Assembly (NCBI GenBank): GCA_963708935.1
Contig: CAVPUK010000003.1
Location: 310,001-374,000 of the forward strand
Reading direction: 5' to 3'
Source of the DNA: Nakamurella sp963708935
GTDB taxonomy: Bacteria > Actinomycetota > Actinomycetes > Mycobacteriales > Nakamurellaceae
Length of the DNA: 64,000 nucleotides
Each line of letters begins with the position of its first letter. Position 1 is the first letter of the stretch. This document shows positions 1 to 8,619 of the stretch, piece by piece. A program made the translations under genes and the position numbers. Below the pieces are notes generated by a model, which was given only the letters and a program-made list of their open reading frames with translations, was not told the origin of the DNA and did not search any database.

Positions 1-467
1 CGCACTTCGACCTCGTGCGGTGCGGAATCGGGATCTACGGAATCACCCCGGTCGCCGATCCTGGCGGACTGCGCCCGGCGATGACGTTGCGGGCCACCGT
101 GGGCTTGACCAAGCGAGTGCCGGCCGGCCAGGGTGTGTCCTACGGGCTCACCTATCGCACCTCGGCGGAGACGAACCTGGCCCTCGTGCCATTGGGCTAT
201 GCCGACGGCATTCCAAGGAACGCCTCATCCATCGGCGAAGTCATGCTCGGTGGCCGGCGCCGGCGAATCGCCGGGCGGGTGGCCATGGACCAATTTGTCA
301 TCGACTGCGGCGACGACCAGGTGATCGCGGGCGACGAGGTGCTGGTGTTCGGCCCTGGGGACCGTGGTGAGCCGACAGCGGCGGACTGGGCGTCCACCAC
401 CGGAACCATCGGCTACGAAATTGTCACCAGGATCGGCGCGCGAATCCCGAGACGGTATCTGAACTGA
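1..467 (+). CDS. alr: Alanine racemase, C-terminal part (5' end outside window)
   Basis: This is the last ~155 codons of a PLP-dependent alanine racemase, which interconverts L- and D-alanine for peptidoglycan synthesis. The reading frame is open from the window edge (codons start at base 3), so the true start lies upstream; the GTG at 15 is internal. The fragment begins at the end of the barrel with the family signature HFDLVRCGIGIYG. It continues into the beta-rich C-terminal domain with PLGYADGIPR, RVAMDQFVID and GTIGYEIVTRIGARIPRRY, all typical of Alr. The stop at 465-467 is followed by 183 bp without a gene. The D-Ala product would feed the Ddl ligase encoded 49 kb downstream. The PLP-lysine is not in the window, so activity cannot be judged. 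Confidence 0.93.
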   Translation, partial: HFDLVRCGIGIYGITPVADPGGLRPAMTLRATVGLTKRVPAGQGVSYGLTYRTSAETNLALVPLGYADGIPRNASSIGEVMLGGRRRRIAGRVAMDQFVIDCGDDQVIAGDEVLVFGPGDRGEPTAADWASTTGTIGYEIVTRIGARIPRRYLN

Positions 468-650
468 AGGTATCGGGCAGGTAATGCCGAGATCATTGGC
501 GGACTTGCCGGTCGATCCAATTCCTTTGTGGCTGGTGCTTCTACAATCAGGGCACAATCCAGAGCTCAGGTTGTCGAGTGGGCCAGGGGAAAGTGAGACC
601 TTTGTGGCCGAGATCGATCAGCGTCCGCAGAACCGCCCAAGGCTGGTTCG

Positions 651-2781
651 GTGAACCAGGTTCCAGCCCAGGGTGCTCAGCCGGACGGAGAATCGAAGCC
701 GACGCCCGGATTCATCCGGCTGGCCAAGCGGGTGCCGTTCACCACTTCGTATGTGGTGATCACGATGGTACTGGCCGTCGTGCTCGGCACGCTGTGGTCA
801 GGAATCGAAGCGAAATCCTGGTACCCCTACGTCGCATATGGACTGCCGTCATTCGAGAAGGGCCGCTGGTACACGCTTGTCACCGGCAACTTCTTCGCCC
901 TCTTCCCGGTCTACTACCTCTTCGTGGTGGGTCTTTTCGCGTTGTTGACGGGGTTCGCCGAGTGGCGGCTCGGCACCAGACGCACCATCGTCATCACGGT
1001 GGTCTACCAGTTCGCCGCCGTCTTGTTGACGGCCTTGGTTTTCCTGATCTTCCGACAGACCGGCTGGGAATGGGTCGCCCAGCGGGCCACCGAGACCGAT
1101 GTCGGGTTCTCCGCCGGCATGCTTGCGGTGTTCGGGGTGGCCACGGCGACGGTCCGGCCGCCGTGGCGGCTGCGATTGCGGCTGCTGTTGTGGGTCTACG
1201 TGATCTTCTCGATCATGTTCATCGGCCAGATGGCCGATGCGGAGCATTTCTTCGCCGTCGTACTGAGCTTGCCGTTCTCGTCCCGATTGGCCGGGCCGAA
1301 GGCACGCAAGGCACGGGCGCTACCCACCCGTCACGAGATTCGCCTGCTGGCGTTCATCCTGGTGTTGTTCGTCGCTGCGTCGCAGGTGATCAGCGTGTTC
1401 CTGCCAGACCGGCTGACACCGTTCGGTCCGGCCACCGATAACAACACCGACAGTTGGTACATCCTGCTGATCAACCTGGTGATCACGCTCCTCATTGCCA
1501 ATGGGCTCCGACACGGCTACCGGTGGGCCTGGTGGGTGGAGATCGTGCTGGTGGCGATCCCGGTGCTGGTGAGCGTGCTCATCGTGGTCCTTTTCGTGGT
1601 CCTGCTGTTCGTTCCGGACCAGGACGCAAAGTTCGACGATGTTTCCCAATTCGCGGCAAACGGTCTGCTCTCGCTCGGCATCTTCGTGCTGCTGATCGCC
1701 GCCCGGCGATCGTTCAAGGTGCCCCGTCGGAGCAAGCGCAAACTGGCGACGAGCACGGCACATCCGGAGACGGCCAAGCAGCTGTTGCGCAAGTGGGGCG
1801 GCGACACCATTTCCTGGATGACCACGTGGCCCGACAACCGGCACATGATCACCGCGGACGGTCAGGGCTACATTGCCTTCGTCCGGCATGCCGGGGTCGC
1901 GGTCGCGCTGGGCGATCCGGTCGGGCCGCCCGAAGCGCTGTCAACCACGATCAACGACTTCGTGGCCCTCTGCGACAAGGCGGCCATGGTGCCCTTCATC
2001 TTCTCGTGCACGGCCCCGACGGTGGCGGTGACCAACGCCCTGGGTTGGCAGAGCGCTCAGGTCGCGGAGGACAACCTGATCGATCTGCCCCAACTGGAGT
2101 TCAAAGGCAAGAAGTGGCAGGACATCCGCACTGCGCTCAACAAAGGTCCCAAGGAGGGCATCACTTTCGAGATGGTCAGCCTGGCCGAGCAGTCCTGGCG
2201 ATTGGTCGGCCAGGTGCAACACCTGTCCGAGGAATGGCTGGGCGACAAGAAGCTTCCCGAGATGGGTTTCACGCTCGGTGGTCTCGACGAGGCACTTGAT
2301 CCGGATGTCAAGGTCGGACTCGCCCTCGACAAGGACAGAGTCATCCAGGGGGTCACTTCCTGGATGCCGGTCTACGGGGGTGATGACAAAATCGTCGGGT
2401 GGACGCTGGATTTGATGCGTCGGGTCGACGGCGGATTCCGGGCGACGATGGAATTCCTGATTGCCTCCTCCTGCCTGTACTTCAAAGCCGAAGGAGCCCA
2501 GTTCCTCTCCCTCTCCGGTGCGCCACTGGCCAAGTCCGGCCCGGAAGCCGCCAATGAAACACCGGTGGAGCGCTTCCTGGACACGCTCGGCGCGACGCTG
2601 GAGCCGGTCTACGGATTCCGCTCGCTGCATCAGTTCAAGAGCAAGTTCCAGCCACGGTTGTCGCCCGATGTACATGGCCTTCCGCGACGAGGCCGACCTA
2701 CCCCGCATCGGTATCGCGATCACCCGCGCCTACCTGCCGACGGCCGGCGTCCGGGATATGTTGACCGTCGCGAAGCACTGA
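651..2781 (+). CDS. MprF/LysX-like membrane aminoacyl-phospholipid synthase (DUF2156), frameshifted near the 3' end
   Basis: About 710 codons from GTG 651. The N-terminal half (residues ~35-350) holds roughly eight hydrophobic segments with rhomboid-like spacing. The C-terminal half (~375-700) is a DUF2156 domain, the GNAT-type catalytic domain of MprF/LysX enzymes that move an amino acid from aminoacyl-tRNA to phosphatidylglycerol. No LysRS domain is fused, unlike mycobacterial LysX. After FKSKFQPR (around 2658) the frame runs into unrelated sequence ending at 2789. The +1 frame instead gives MYMAFRDEADLPRIGIAITR and a stop at 2781, which is the expected tail of the family. One extra base between about 2656 and 2668 explains this, whether mutation or sequencing error. 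The gene converges on the AlaRS-like gene, 35 bp apart. The amino acid transferred is not known from sequence. Confidence 0.75.
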
Positions 2782-2816
2782 GGCGGTGAAGCATCGCGAG
2801 AGGCTGGTGACAAAGC

Positions 2817-4214
2817 TCAGACGTGCATGACGCTCGAGCGCTGGGAGCGGGCCCGCTGCTCCGCCATCTCGGCATCGAACTCGGCTTGCCAGTCGTCGCT
2901 GATGCTGATGCCGGCCTTGCGGGCTTCCTCGGTACTCAGCTCGACCGGGAAACCGAAAGTGTCGTACAGGGTGAACAATCCGGCCCCGGTGACGCCCGAC
3001 GCGCGGTAGCCCTCGAGCTGCTTCATCCCTTTGCGCAGCGACCTGCGGAAGGCCTGTTCTTCCTTGACCAGGATGGCGACGACCTGATCGCCGTGCTCGG
3101 CCACCTCGGGATAGTGATGCTCGTAGATGGCCGAGATGGTCGGGATGATCTTCGGGAAGAAATTCTCCTGCAGACCGAGATCGAAGGCATAGCGGATGGC
3201 CCGTCGGATCAGTCTGCGCATCACGTAGCCCTGAGCTTTGTTGCTGGGCCGCACGCCGTCCACGGCCAGGAATGCCGCGCCGCGGAGGTGATCGGCGATC
3301 ACCCGCATCGCCCGGGTCTCGTGCTCGTAGGACTTACCCGACAGCTCCTGCAATTTATCGACAATCGGCCACAGCAGATCGATCCGGAAGATGTCCGGCG
3401 TGTTCATCGACGCGGCAGCGATTCGGGCCAGCCCACCGCCGTAGTCCACGTTCTTGCGGGGGAGTTGTTCGAACCCGGTCGCCGTGCGCCGGTACTGCAT
3501 AAAAACAGAATTGCCGAGCTCGATGAACCTGCCACAGTCGCAGTTCTGGTGGCAGTGCCGACCGTAGGCTGGGTCGTGGGCAATCTCGGGGAACAGATAG
3601 AACACCTCGGAGTCTGGTCCACCAGGCTCGCCGACCGGCATCTCCTCGGCCTTTCCGCCGCGGCACCACCAGTTCTTCTTACCGTAGAAGGCGATCCGAG
3701 CACCGCCCGTGCCGATCTCGGCGGCGTGCTCCTCGGTGTCGACCTCGACCTGATCCGCCGACACACCAGCTGAGTTGAACAACTCGGTCCAGATGCCGGC
3801 CGCCTCGGTGTCCTTGGGAATTCCGTTGGCAAGGTCGCCGATGAAACAGGAGACGTAGATCCGGTTGGGATCGAGACCGACCCGCTCGGTGATGAATGTC
3901 CAGAACTGGTGCAGTTGTTCGTTCTTGAAGTAGTCGCCCAGACTCCAGTTGCCGAGCATCTCGAAGAACGTCGTATGGCGGTTGTCGCCGACATCCTCGA
4001 TATCCTGGACGCGTAGGCAGGTCTGGCTGTCCGTCAATCTGGTGCCGGCCGGATGTGGCTCACCGAGCAGGTAGGGGAGCAGCGGCTGCATGCCGCTTCC
4101 GGTGAAGAGTGTGGTGGGGTCGTCGCGTGGAATGAGCGGCGCCCGCGGAATGACGACGTGACCCCGCTCGACCATGAAATCAAGAAACACGCTGCGAATC
4201 TCGTCGGCGTTCAT
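2817..4214 (-). CDS. Stand-alone alanyl-tRNA synthetase catalytic core (AlaRS-related protein, no editing domain)
   Basis: 465 residues from ATG 4214 (MNADEIRSVF aligns with the AlaRS N-terminus; a GTG five codons upstream is the alternative). It covers only the class II aminoacylation domain and the start of the tRNA-recognition helices. Visible AlaRS blocks are FTGSGMQPLLPYLLGE, HTTFFEMLGNWSLGDYF (motif 2 region) and DYGGGLARIAAA (motif 3). The protein stops near residue 465, whereas complete AlaRS has about 850-900 residues with editing and C-Ala domains. The end is clean and the frame is intact, so it looks like an evolved paralogue rather than a broken alaS. A CHQNCDCGRF stretch adds cysteines and histidines. 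It may charge tRNA(Ala) or activate an amino acid for the adjacent lipid aminoacyltransferase; that link is inference. It is unlikely to be the housekeeping AlaRS. Confidence 0.8.
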   Translation of the reverse strand: MNADEIRSVFLDFMVERGHVVIPRAPLIPRDDPTTLFTGSGMQPLLPYLLGEPHPAGTRLTDSQTCLRVQDIEDVGDNRHTTFFEMLGNWSLGDYFKNEQLHQFWTFITERVGLDPNRIYVSCFIGDLANGIPKDTEAAGIWTELFNSAGVSADQVEVDTEEHAAEIGTGGARIAFYGKKNWWCRGGKAEEMPVGEPGGPDSEVFYLFPEIAHDPAYGRHCHQNCDCGRFIELGNSVFMQYRRTATGFEQLPRKNVDYGGGLARIAAASMNTPDIFRIDLLWPIVDKLQELSGKSYEHETRAMRVIADHLRGAAFLAVDGVRPSNKAQGYVMRRLIRRAIRYAFDLGLQENFFPKIIPTISAIYEHHYPEVAEHGDQVVAILVKEEQAFRRSLRKGMKQLEGYRASGVTGAGLFTLYDTFGFPVELSTEEARKAGISISDDWQAEFDAEMAEQRARSQRSSVMHV

Positions 4215-4299
4215 CGGGCAATTCCACACCAGCGGGCGCGCGGTGTCCAGGAAAGGCCGGGTCCCGGCAGTACCGTGCCCGTCATGCCCCGGACCTGAC

Positions 4300-4560
4300 C
4301 GATGCCGCCCGTCGCCTACCGGCCAGGATCAGGTAGCCGACGCTCATCAGCGAGAACCAGAATCCGCCGGCGATCAGTGAGGTGCGGCCGTCCTTGGTGA
4401 AGAACAGGAGCGGCCACGGACGCCATGTAGATGAACGCGCTGTTCGGAGCGACCACGTTGACGACGATGCCGATCGCGATCACGGCGACCGAGAAGACAA
4501 TTCCGTAAATAGGCAGAGATCTGCGGCTGACGATGCACCGACCGATATGTGTCGGCGGCC
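4300..4560 (-). pseudogene. Remnant of a small multi-span membrane protein gene
   Basis: Reading the minus strand gives PIYGIVFSVAVIAIGIVVN followed by APNSAFIYMAS from about 4514 down to 4410. After a frame change it gives PLLFFTKDGR, TSLIAGGFWFSLMSVGYLIL and AGRRR down to about 4300. Each piece is a good membrane helix, yet no single frame spans them and no start codon precedes them, so at least one indel has occurred. Weaker hydrophobic traces may extend up to 4650. The family cannot be assigned; a permease tail and a small four-helix membrane protein are both possible. The remnant fills the gap between the AlaRS-like gene and the CPBP protease. Confidence 0.5.
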
Positions 4561-4655
4561 AACGACGAGCAGACGGTTCTGTTCAAGCGCAAGCAGGCCA
4601 CCGAGATCGAAGCTGTACGAACTGCTGTGCTCGCCGCGATCAGCAGGTAGTAGGT

Positions 4656-5450
4656 CTAACGGGCGGGCTCGATGTGGTGTCGGCGGACGAACACGATGAT
4701 CGCCAGGACGATGTCCGCGAGGATGAACAAGGCGCTTCCCAGGTAGGCCTTGCCGCTCGCCACGCCGGTGAGTAGGCCGAAGTCCCACAGGCCGTGGATC
4801 AGCATCGGGAGCACAAGGGTCCCTCCGACCCGGCGGATCAGATAGAAGAAATAGCCGGCGACCATCGTCGTCAACACCTGGACGATGGATTTGGGCCCCT
4901 CGGAAATGATGTTCGTCGCGTGCGACAGACCGAAGATCACCGCCACCCACAGGGCCACCTTGCCCTCGGTGAAGCCGAGGGACCGAAAAGTGACAACGCC
5001 GATACCGCGGTACATCAGTTCCTCAGCGGTACCCACCAATAGACAACCGAAGAGCAGGGCGATGAAGTATCCCGCACCCTGTTGGGCGACCAACCTGTAA
5101 TTGGTACCGAGTAAAATCGTCACGAACATGACAATTGGGATGGTCCAGACCCAGCGGCGCACCGGCCGATCGTCTCGAAGTACCGGCGCCCACCAGCGCA
5201 GCACCGTGACCACGACAATGCCGAGGAGCAAAGAAATGCCGACCGGGATCCACAGCAGCCGCACGATCCCTCCGACGCCGGGGAATGTCCCATACGTGGC
5301 GTCGTCGTTGCCCTTCAGCAGAAACGGCAGGGACTGCAGAATCACCAGATACAACAAGACGATGGCGATGTAGCCGATGACTGGAAGGCGCTTCGCGCCT
5401 GCCGGCAGAAAGTCCCGGGTGGCTGTGCGTGGAGAAGGGGGAGTGGTCAC
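4656..5450 (-). CDS. CPBP-family intramembrane metalloprotease (CAAX prenyl protease 2/Abi type)
   Basis: 264 residues from GTG 5450, which has a GAGG a few bases upstream; an ATG at 5537 would add 29 residues that look like translated leader. Six to eight hydrophobic segments are visible. The family's catalytic motifs are present: TAEELMYRG (Glu-Glu at 143-144, Arg-148), FGLSHATN (His-177) and LIHGLWDF (His-219). These residues form the glutamate/histidine active site of CPBP proteases in the membrane. Eukaryotic relatives trim prenylated proteins, but bacterial members act on varied substrates, including bacteriocin and signalling peptides, so the substrate here is unknown. The gene is divergent from no close neighbour and is not obviously in an operon. 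Confidence 0.85.
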   Translation of the reverse strand: MTTPPSPRTATRDFLPAGAKRLPVIGYIAIVLLYLVILQSLPFLLKGNDDATYGTFPGVGGIVRLLWIPVGISLLLGIVVVTVLRWWAPVLRDDRPVRRWVWTIPIVMFVTILLGTNYRLVAQQGAGYFIALLFGCLLVGTAEELMYRGIGVVTFRSLGFTEGKVALWVAVIFGLSHATNIISEGPKSIVQVLTTMVAGYFFYLIRRVGGTLVLPMLIHGLWDFGLLTGVASGKAYLGSALFILADIVLAIIVFVRRHHIEPAR

Positions 5451-5552
5451 GGAACCTCGCTCGCTTCGGGGCGGCCTGGACTGCCACGAATTGTATCCGA
5501 CCGTTCGAGCGAGCAATGGAACGGGCCGGCTCCCCATTCTCCCGAACGTCGT

Positions 5553-6092
5553 CTACAACCGGAGAACGCGCCCGGCGATCACCAGGAGAACATCGTCGCT
5601 GACGGCCGCGATCCGTTGATTCACAACGCCGAGGAGGTCGCGGAACAGTCGGCCGGAACGGTGTTCCGGAACAACACCCATTCCCACTTCGTTGGTGACG
5701 GCGATCAATGGACCTCGAGCACTCGACCAGGCGGCGGCCAAAGAGTCCAGGTGGTGATCGAATTCCGGCCGCCACTGTTCGGCAGGACGCTCCCAGCCGT
5801 CGAACTGGTCCATCAAGGCCGAGACCCAGGTGCCGAGGCAGTCGAGCAACACCGCGCCGGGTGCGGCTGACACCGCCGGCGTCACGTCGACCGTCTCGAT
5901 GGTCGTCCAGTGCGGCGGGCGGCGAGCTTGATGTTGGTCCACCCGCTCGGCCCACTCCGGGTCGGCGACCGGGTCGGGTTTCGGCCCGGGGGCAATGTAG
6001 GTGACCTGGACCTGTTCGCGCAGAAGGGCTTCCGCGTAGGCCGACTTGCCTGATCTGACGCCCCCGGTGATCAGGGTGCTGCGGGGTGGCAT
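5553..6092 (-). CDS. cobU: Adenosylcobinamide kinase / adenosylcobinamide-phosphate guanylyltransferase
   Basis: 179 residues, the usual CobU/CobP length. The N-terminus carries the P-loop TGGVRSGKS (residues 9-17). Further on are TYIAPGPKPDPV, where the family has its guanylate-accepting region, the Walker-B-like VLLDCLGTWVSAL, and the C-terminal VTNEVGMGVVPEHRSGRLFRDLLG, a strong CobU signature. The enzyme phosphorylates adenosylcobinamide and then transfers GMP to give AdoCbi-GDP in the cytoplasmic nucleotide-loop assembly of cobalamin. It is divergent from cobD (start 6151) with only 58 bp between, so the two promoters must overlap. No cobalamin riboswitch fits in that space. Confidence 0.95.
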   Translation of the reverse strand: MPPRSTLITGGVRSGKSAYAEALLREQVQVTYIAPGPKPDPVADPEWAERVDQHQARRPPHWTTIETVDVTPAVSAAPGAVLLDCLGTWVSALMDQFDGWERPAEQWRPEFDHHLDSLAAAWSSARGPLIAVTNEVGMGVVPEHRSGRLFRDLLGVVNQRIAAVSDDVLLVIAGRVLRL

Positions 6093-6150
6093 GGCACATC
6101 CTTCCGCGGAGGCGGTTCTGGCGAACGAGCACTGACCGTACGCTGAACCG

Positions 6151-7251
6151 GTGCCGATCCGTTCCCGACCCGCTGCTCGGGCGATCGGGTTGCTGCTCGG
6201 TGCGGCACTGGATGCCGCATTGGGCGACCCGCGTCGGTTTCACCCCGTGGCCGCGTTCGGCGCCACCGCTGCGGCGGTCGAGCGAGCCGTGTACCGGGAC
6301 AATCGGACGGCCGGCGTCGCCTATACCGCGGCACTGGTCGGCGGCACCGCGACAGTCGGGATCCTGATCGAGAGAATCGGTCGCCACTCGGCTCTCGCCC
6401 AGATCGCATTGACCGCTGCCGGCACCTTCTTCGTGCTGGGCGGCCGGTCGTTGCAACGCGAGGCCCGGACGATCTCGGGCCAACTCGCCGACGACGATCT
6501 TCGAGCGGCTCGACAGCAGGTCACCCACCTGGTCGGACGCGATACCACCGAACTGGATTCGGATCAGATCGCCAGGGCCACCGTCGAATCCATTGCCGAG
6601 AACACCGCGGATGCCGTCGTTTCGCCGCTCTTCTGGGGTGCGATCGCCGGTATCCCCGGGCTCCTGGGATACCGCGCGGCCAACACCCTCGATGCGATGG
6701 TCGGCCACCACAGCCGCCGCTACGAGAATTTCGGTTGGGCCGCGGCGCGACTCGACGACGTTCTCAACTTTCTTCCGGCCAGAGCAGCGGTTGGCCTCAT
6801 CGCTGCGTGCGCGCCGGCCGTCGGCGGCCGCCCGGCGGCGGTTGTTGTGGCGGCGCGGCGGGATGGGCCCGGTCATCCGAGTCCCAACGCCGGGCCGGTC
6901 GAGGCGGCCTTCGCAGGCGCGCTCGGCCGCACGTTGGGTGGGGTCAACGTCTACCGGGGCCGTGCGGAAGACCGAGGAACGCTGGGTCACGGCCCGCGCC
7001 CGCAGATCGCGGACATCGCGCGGGTGGCGCGGCTGTCGGGGCTTGTCTCCGCTTCAGCGGCCGTGCTGGCCTCGGTCGGCGTCGCGCCGGTGTCTCTGTC
7101 GCGAAGCTCGGCAGCCGGTAGCCATTGCATCAACCACGCGAGGGCTTGCTCGACCGTCTCAGCGGTGACGGCAGCTCCCGAGTCGGGGCGCCGCACGATC
7201 ACCACCGGCACTCCCAGAGCCGCAGCGGCGTCGAGCTTCGCGGCGGTGTAG
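6151..7251 (+). CDS. cobD: Adenosylcobinamide-phosphate synthase CobD/CbiB
   Basis: Membrane enzyme that joins adenosylcobyric acid with the aminopropanol arm. Family blocks seen: ALDAALGDPRRFHPVAAFG at the N-terminus, VGRDTTELDSDQIARATVES, SIAENTADAVVSPLFWGAIAG (the strongest CbiB signature), and NTLDAMVGHHSRRYENFGWAAARLDDVLN. The protein should end shortly after ADIARVARLSGLVSASAAVLASVG, around residue 310. Instead the frame runs on for another ~55 low-complexity, Ala/Arg/Ser-rich codons to 7251, antisense to the end of cobK. The extra tail does not resemble CobD, so a lost stop codon or an indel near 7090 is likely. The core of the protein is intact. Start chosen at GTG 6151, close to family length. 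Confidence 0.9.
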   Translation: MPIRSRPAARAIGLLLGAALDAALGDPRRFHPVAAFGATAAAVERAVYRDNRTAGVAYTAALVGGTATVGILIERIGRHSALAQIALTAAGTFFVLGGRSLQREARTISGQLADDDLRAARQQVTHLVGRDTTELDSDQIARATVESIAENTADAVVSPLFWGAIAGIPGLLGYRAANTLDAMVGHHSRRYENFGWAAARLDDVLNFLPARAAVGLIAACAPAVGGRPAAVVVAARRDGPGHPSPNAGPVEAAFAGALGRTLGGVNVYRGRAEDRGTLGHGPRPQIADIARVARLSGLVSASAAVLASVGVAPVSLSRSSAAGSHCINHARACSTVSAVTAAPESGRRTITTGTPRAAAASSFAAV

Positions 7252-7889
7252 GCGCCACCTGAGTCTTTGGTCACCAGAACGTCGATGCGGCGGGAGCTCA
7301 TCAGGTCGAGCTCGCCGCTACGGGTGTAGGGCCCGCGGTCCAGAATCAATTCCCATTCGGGCGGCAGCGCTCCAGTCGGCGTCTCAACCATCCTGACCAG
7401 TGCATATCGGCCGGACATCGCCGCGTAGTCGGCGACGGTCTGCCGTCCGGTCGTCAGGAATGCACGTTGACCGACCTGGATCGCACGGCGGTCGGCGGCC
7501 GCGACCGAGTCCACCCAATTCCAGGCGGCGGCGTCCGGTCGCCCGCTCCAACCGGACCGGGTCAGGCGCAGCAGCGGCACCCCGCCCGCATCACAGGCTG
7601 TCACCGCGGACGCCGAGATGGTGGCGGCGAACGGGTGGGTCGCGTCGACCACCGCGAGAATGCGATGCTCGGTCAGGTAGGTTGCCAGGCCTCGCGCACC
7701 CCCGAATCCGCCGATCCGGACTGTCCCGGCCGGCAGTGCCGGGTTGCTGACCCGGCCGGCCAGCGAGGACACGATCGGCAAGCCGGCTCCGGCAGCACGG
7801 GCGGCCAGCTCTCTGGCCTCTGCCGTGCCGCCGAGGATCAGCAGCCGGTCCGGCTTCCGTCGGGCTCCGGCGTCGGCGGGATGGGTCAC
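6987..7889 (-). CDS. cobK: Precorrin-6A reductase (cobalt-precorrin-6A reductase)
   Basis: About 300 residues from GTG 7889; an upstream start at 7976 would overlap the preceding ACT gene. The enzyme reduces precorrin-6A with NADPH in corrin-ring synthesis. Signatures: RLLILGGTAEARELA at the N-terminus, AVVDATHPFAATISASAVTAC, RLTRSGWSGRP, FLTTGRQTV, ILDRGPYTRSGELDLM and DVLVTKDSGGAYTAAKLDAA, all diagnostic for CobK/CbiJ. The expected end is near EQALAWLMQWLP; the ~40 residues after it are polar filler that lies opposite the cobD tail, so the two genes overlap tail to tail by 265 bp. It follows the ACT gene on the same strand with a 37-bp gap and may be co-transcribed with it. Confidence 0.92.
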   Translation of the reverse strand: MTHPADAGARRKPDRLLILGGTAEARELAARAAGAGLPIVSSLAGRVSNPALPAGTVRIGGFGGARGLATYLTEHRILAVVDATHPFAATISASAVTACDAGGVPLLRLTRSGWSGRPDAAAWNWVDSVAAADRRAIQVGQRAFLTTGRQTVADYAAMSGRYALVRMVETPTGALPPEWELILDRGPYTRSGELDLMSSRRIDVLVTKDSGGAYTAAKLDAAAALGVPVVIVRRPDSGAAVTAETVEQALAWLMQWLPAAELRDRDTGATPTEASTAAEAETSPDSRATRAMSAICGRGP

Positions 7890-7926
7890 GTCCGGAGTCT
7901 GGCATGAGGCAGACCTGCTCAATGCC

Positions 7927-8619
7927 TCAGGTCGCGGTGCCCGCGTTCCTTTGATTGGGGACCATTCTTGCGGCAACCACAGCGGTCAGACCGGCGAGAT
8001 GCGATAGCCGGGCGACTTCCGAGTATCGCAGTGCCGGACCGCCCGGCCGCCCCACGATGACGGCCACCTCGGGCGAACCCAATGGGGCCACTGCCATCTC
8101 GGTACCGATGGTCTTCCAGTCCTCCGGCACCCAGTAGGCCTCCGGGTCCAGGTCGGTCGCTTCTTCGACGGGCGCCCAGCCCGGTGTCACACCGGTGAGA
8201 TTGGGTACCCCGCCGCCGCCGGCCAGCAGATGGATCTCCTTGTCGTCTCCGACGCGGACCACGATGGCCCAGCCCGCCCGTAGCACCTTGGGCAGCATGC
8301 GGGCAAGGGTTTCGATCGCACGCTGTGGATCGGCGGCGATGGCCTCGACCAGCTCCCATTCCCGGTGGCGATCGGCGACGCCGGGGTCGGGTCGTACCGA
8401 CTCGACGCGCACCCCGGCCACGGTCTCGGCTGCGGTGATCAGTACGTCCGGTTGCTTGCCACTCGGCAGGTCGACGACGATGTCGTCGACGGCGCTCTGA
8501 TAGGACCGCTCGACGATATCCATGGCCAGGATGTCGGCACCGACCCGGCCGAGAGCGCTGGCCACCGCACCGAGACTGCCGGGCACGTCGGGCAGGACGA
8601 CGCGAAGTACGTAGGACAT
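7927..8619 (-). CDS. ACT-domain regulatory/binding protein
   Basis: 230 residues from ATG 8619, preceded by GAAGGCGG at a good ribosome-binding distance; longer upstream starts add proline/glycine-rich leader and are rejected. Residues 1-75 form one ACT domain (YVLRVVLPDVPGSLGAVASALG, then ILAMDIVER), the small-molecule-binding fold found in amino-acid metabolic regulators. The rest (about 80-225) is a GAF-like alpha/beta region with EVAVIVGRPGGPALRYSEVARLSHLAGL. A homologue of this arrangement lies beside gatC in mycobacteria, which agrees with the divergent gatC here. The ligand and target are unknown. Confidence 0.8.
   Translation of the reverse strand: MSYVLRVVLPDVPGSLGAVASALGRVGADILAMDIVERSYQSAVDDIVVDLPSGKQPDVLITAAETVAGVRVESVRPDPGVADRHREWELVEAIAADPQRAIETLARMLPKVLRAGWAIVVRVGDDKEIHLLAGGGGVPNLTGVTPGWAPVEEATDLDPEAYWVPEDWKTIGTEMAVAPLGSPEVAVIVGRPGGPALRYSEVARLSHLAGLTAVVAARMVPNQRNAGTAT

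Noticed and set aside
2817..4214. The AlaRS-like gene as a truncated alaS pseudogene
   Set aside because: The frame is intact, ends cleanly after the catalytic domain, and conserves class II motifs; no remains of the editing domain were seen downstream. Kept as an evolved paralogue.
5023..6990. A 655-codon minus-strand frame across the CPBP gene, cobU and cobD
   Set aside because: It crosses three genes with clear families and shows no motif of its own.
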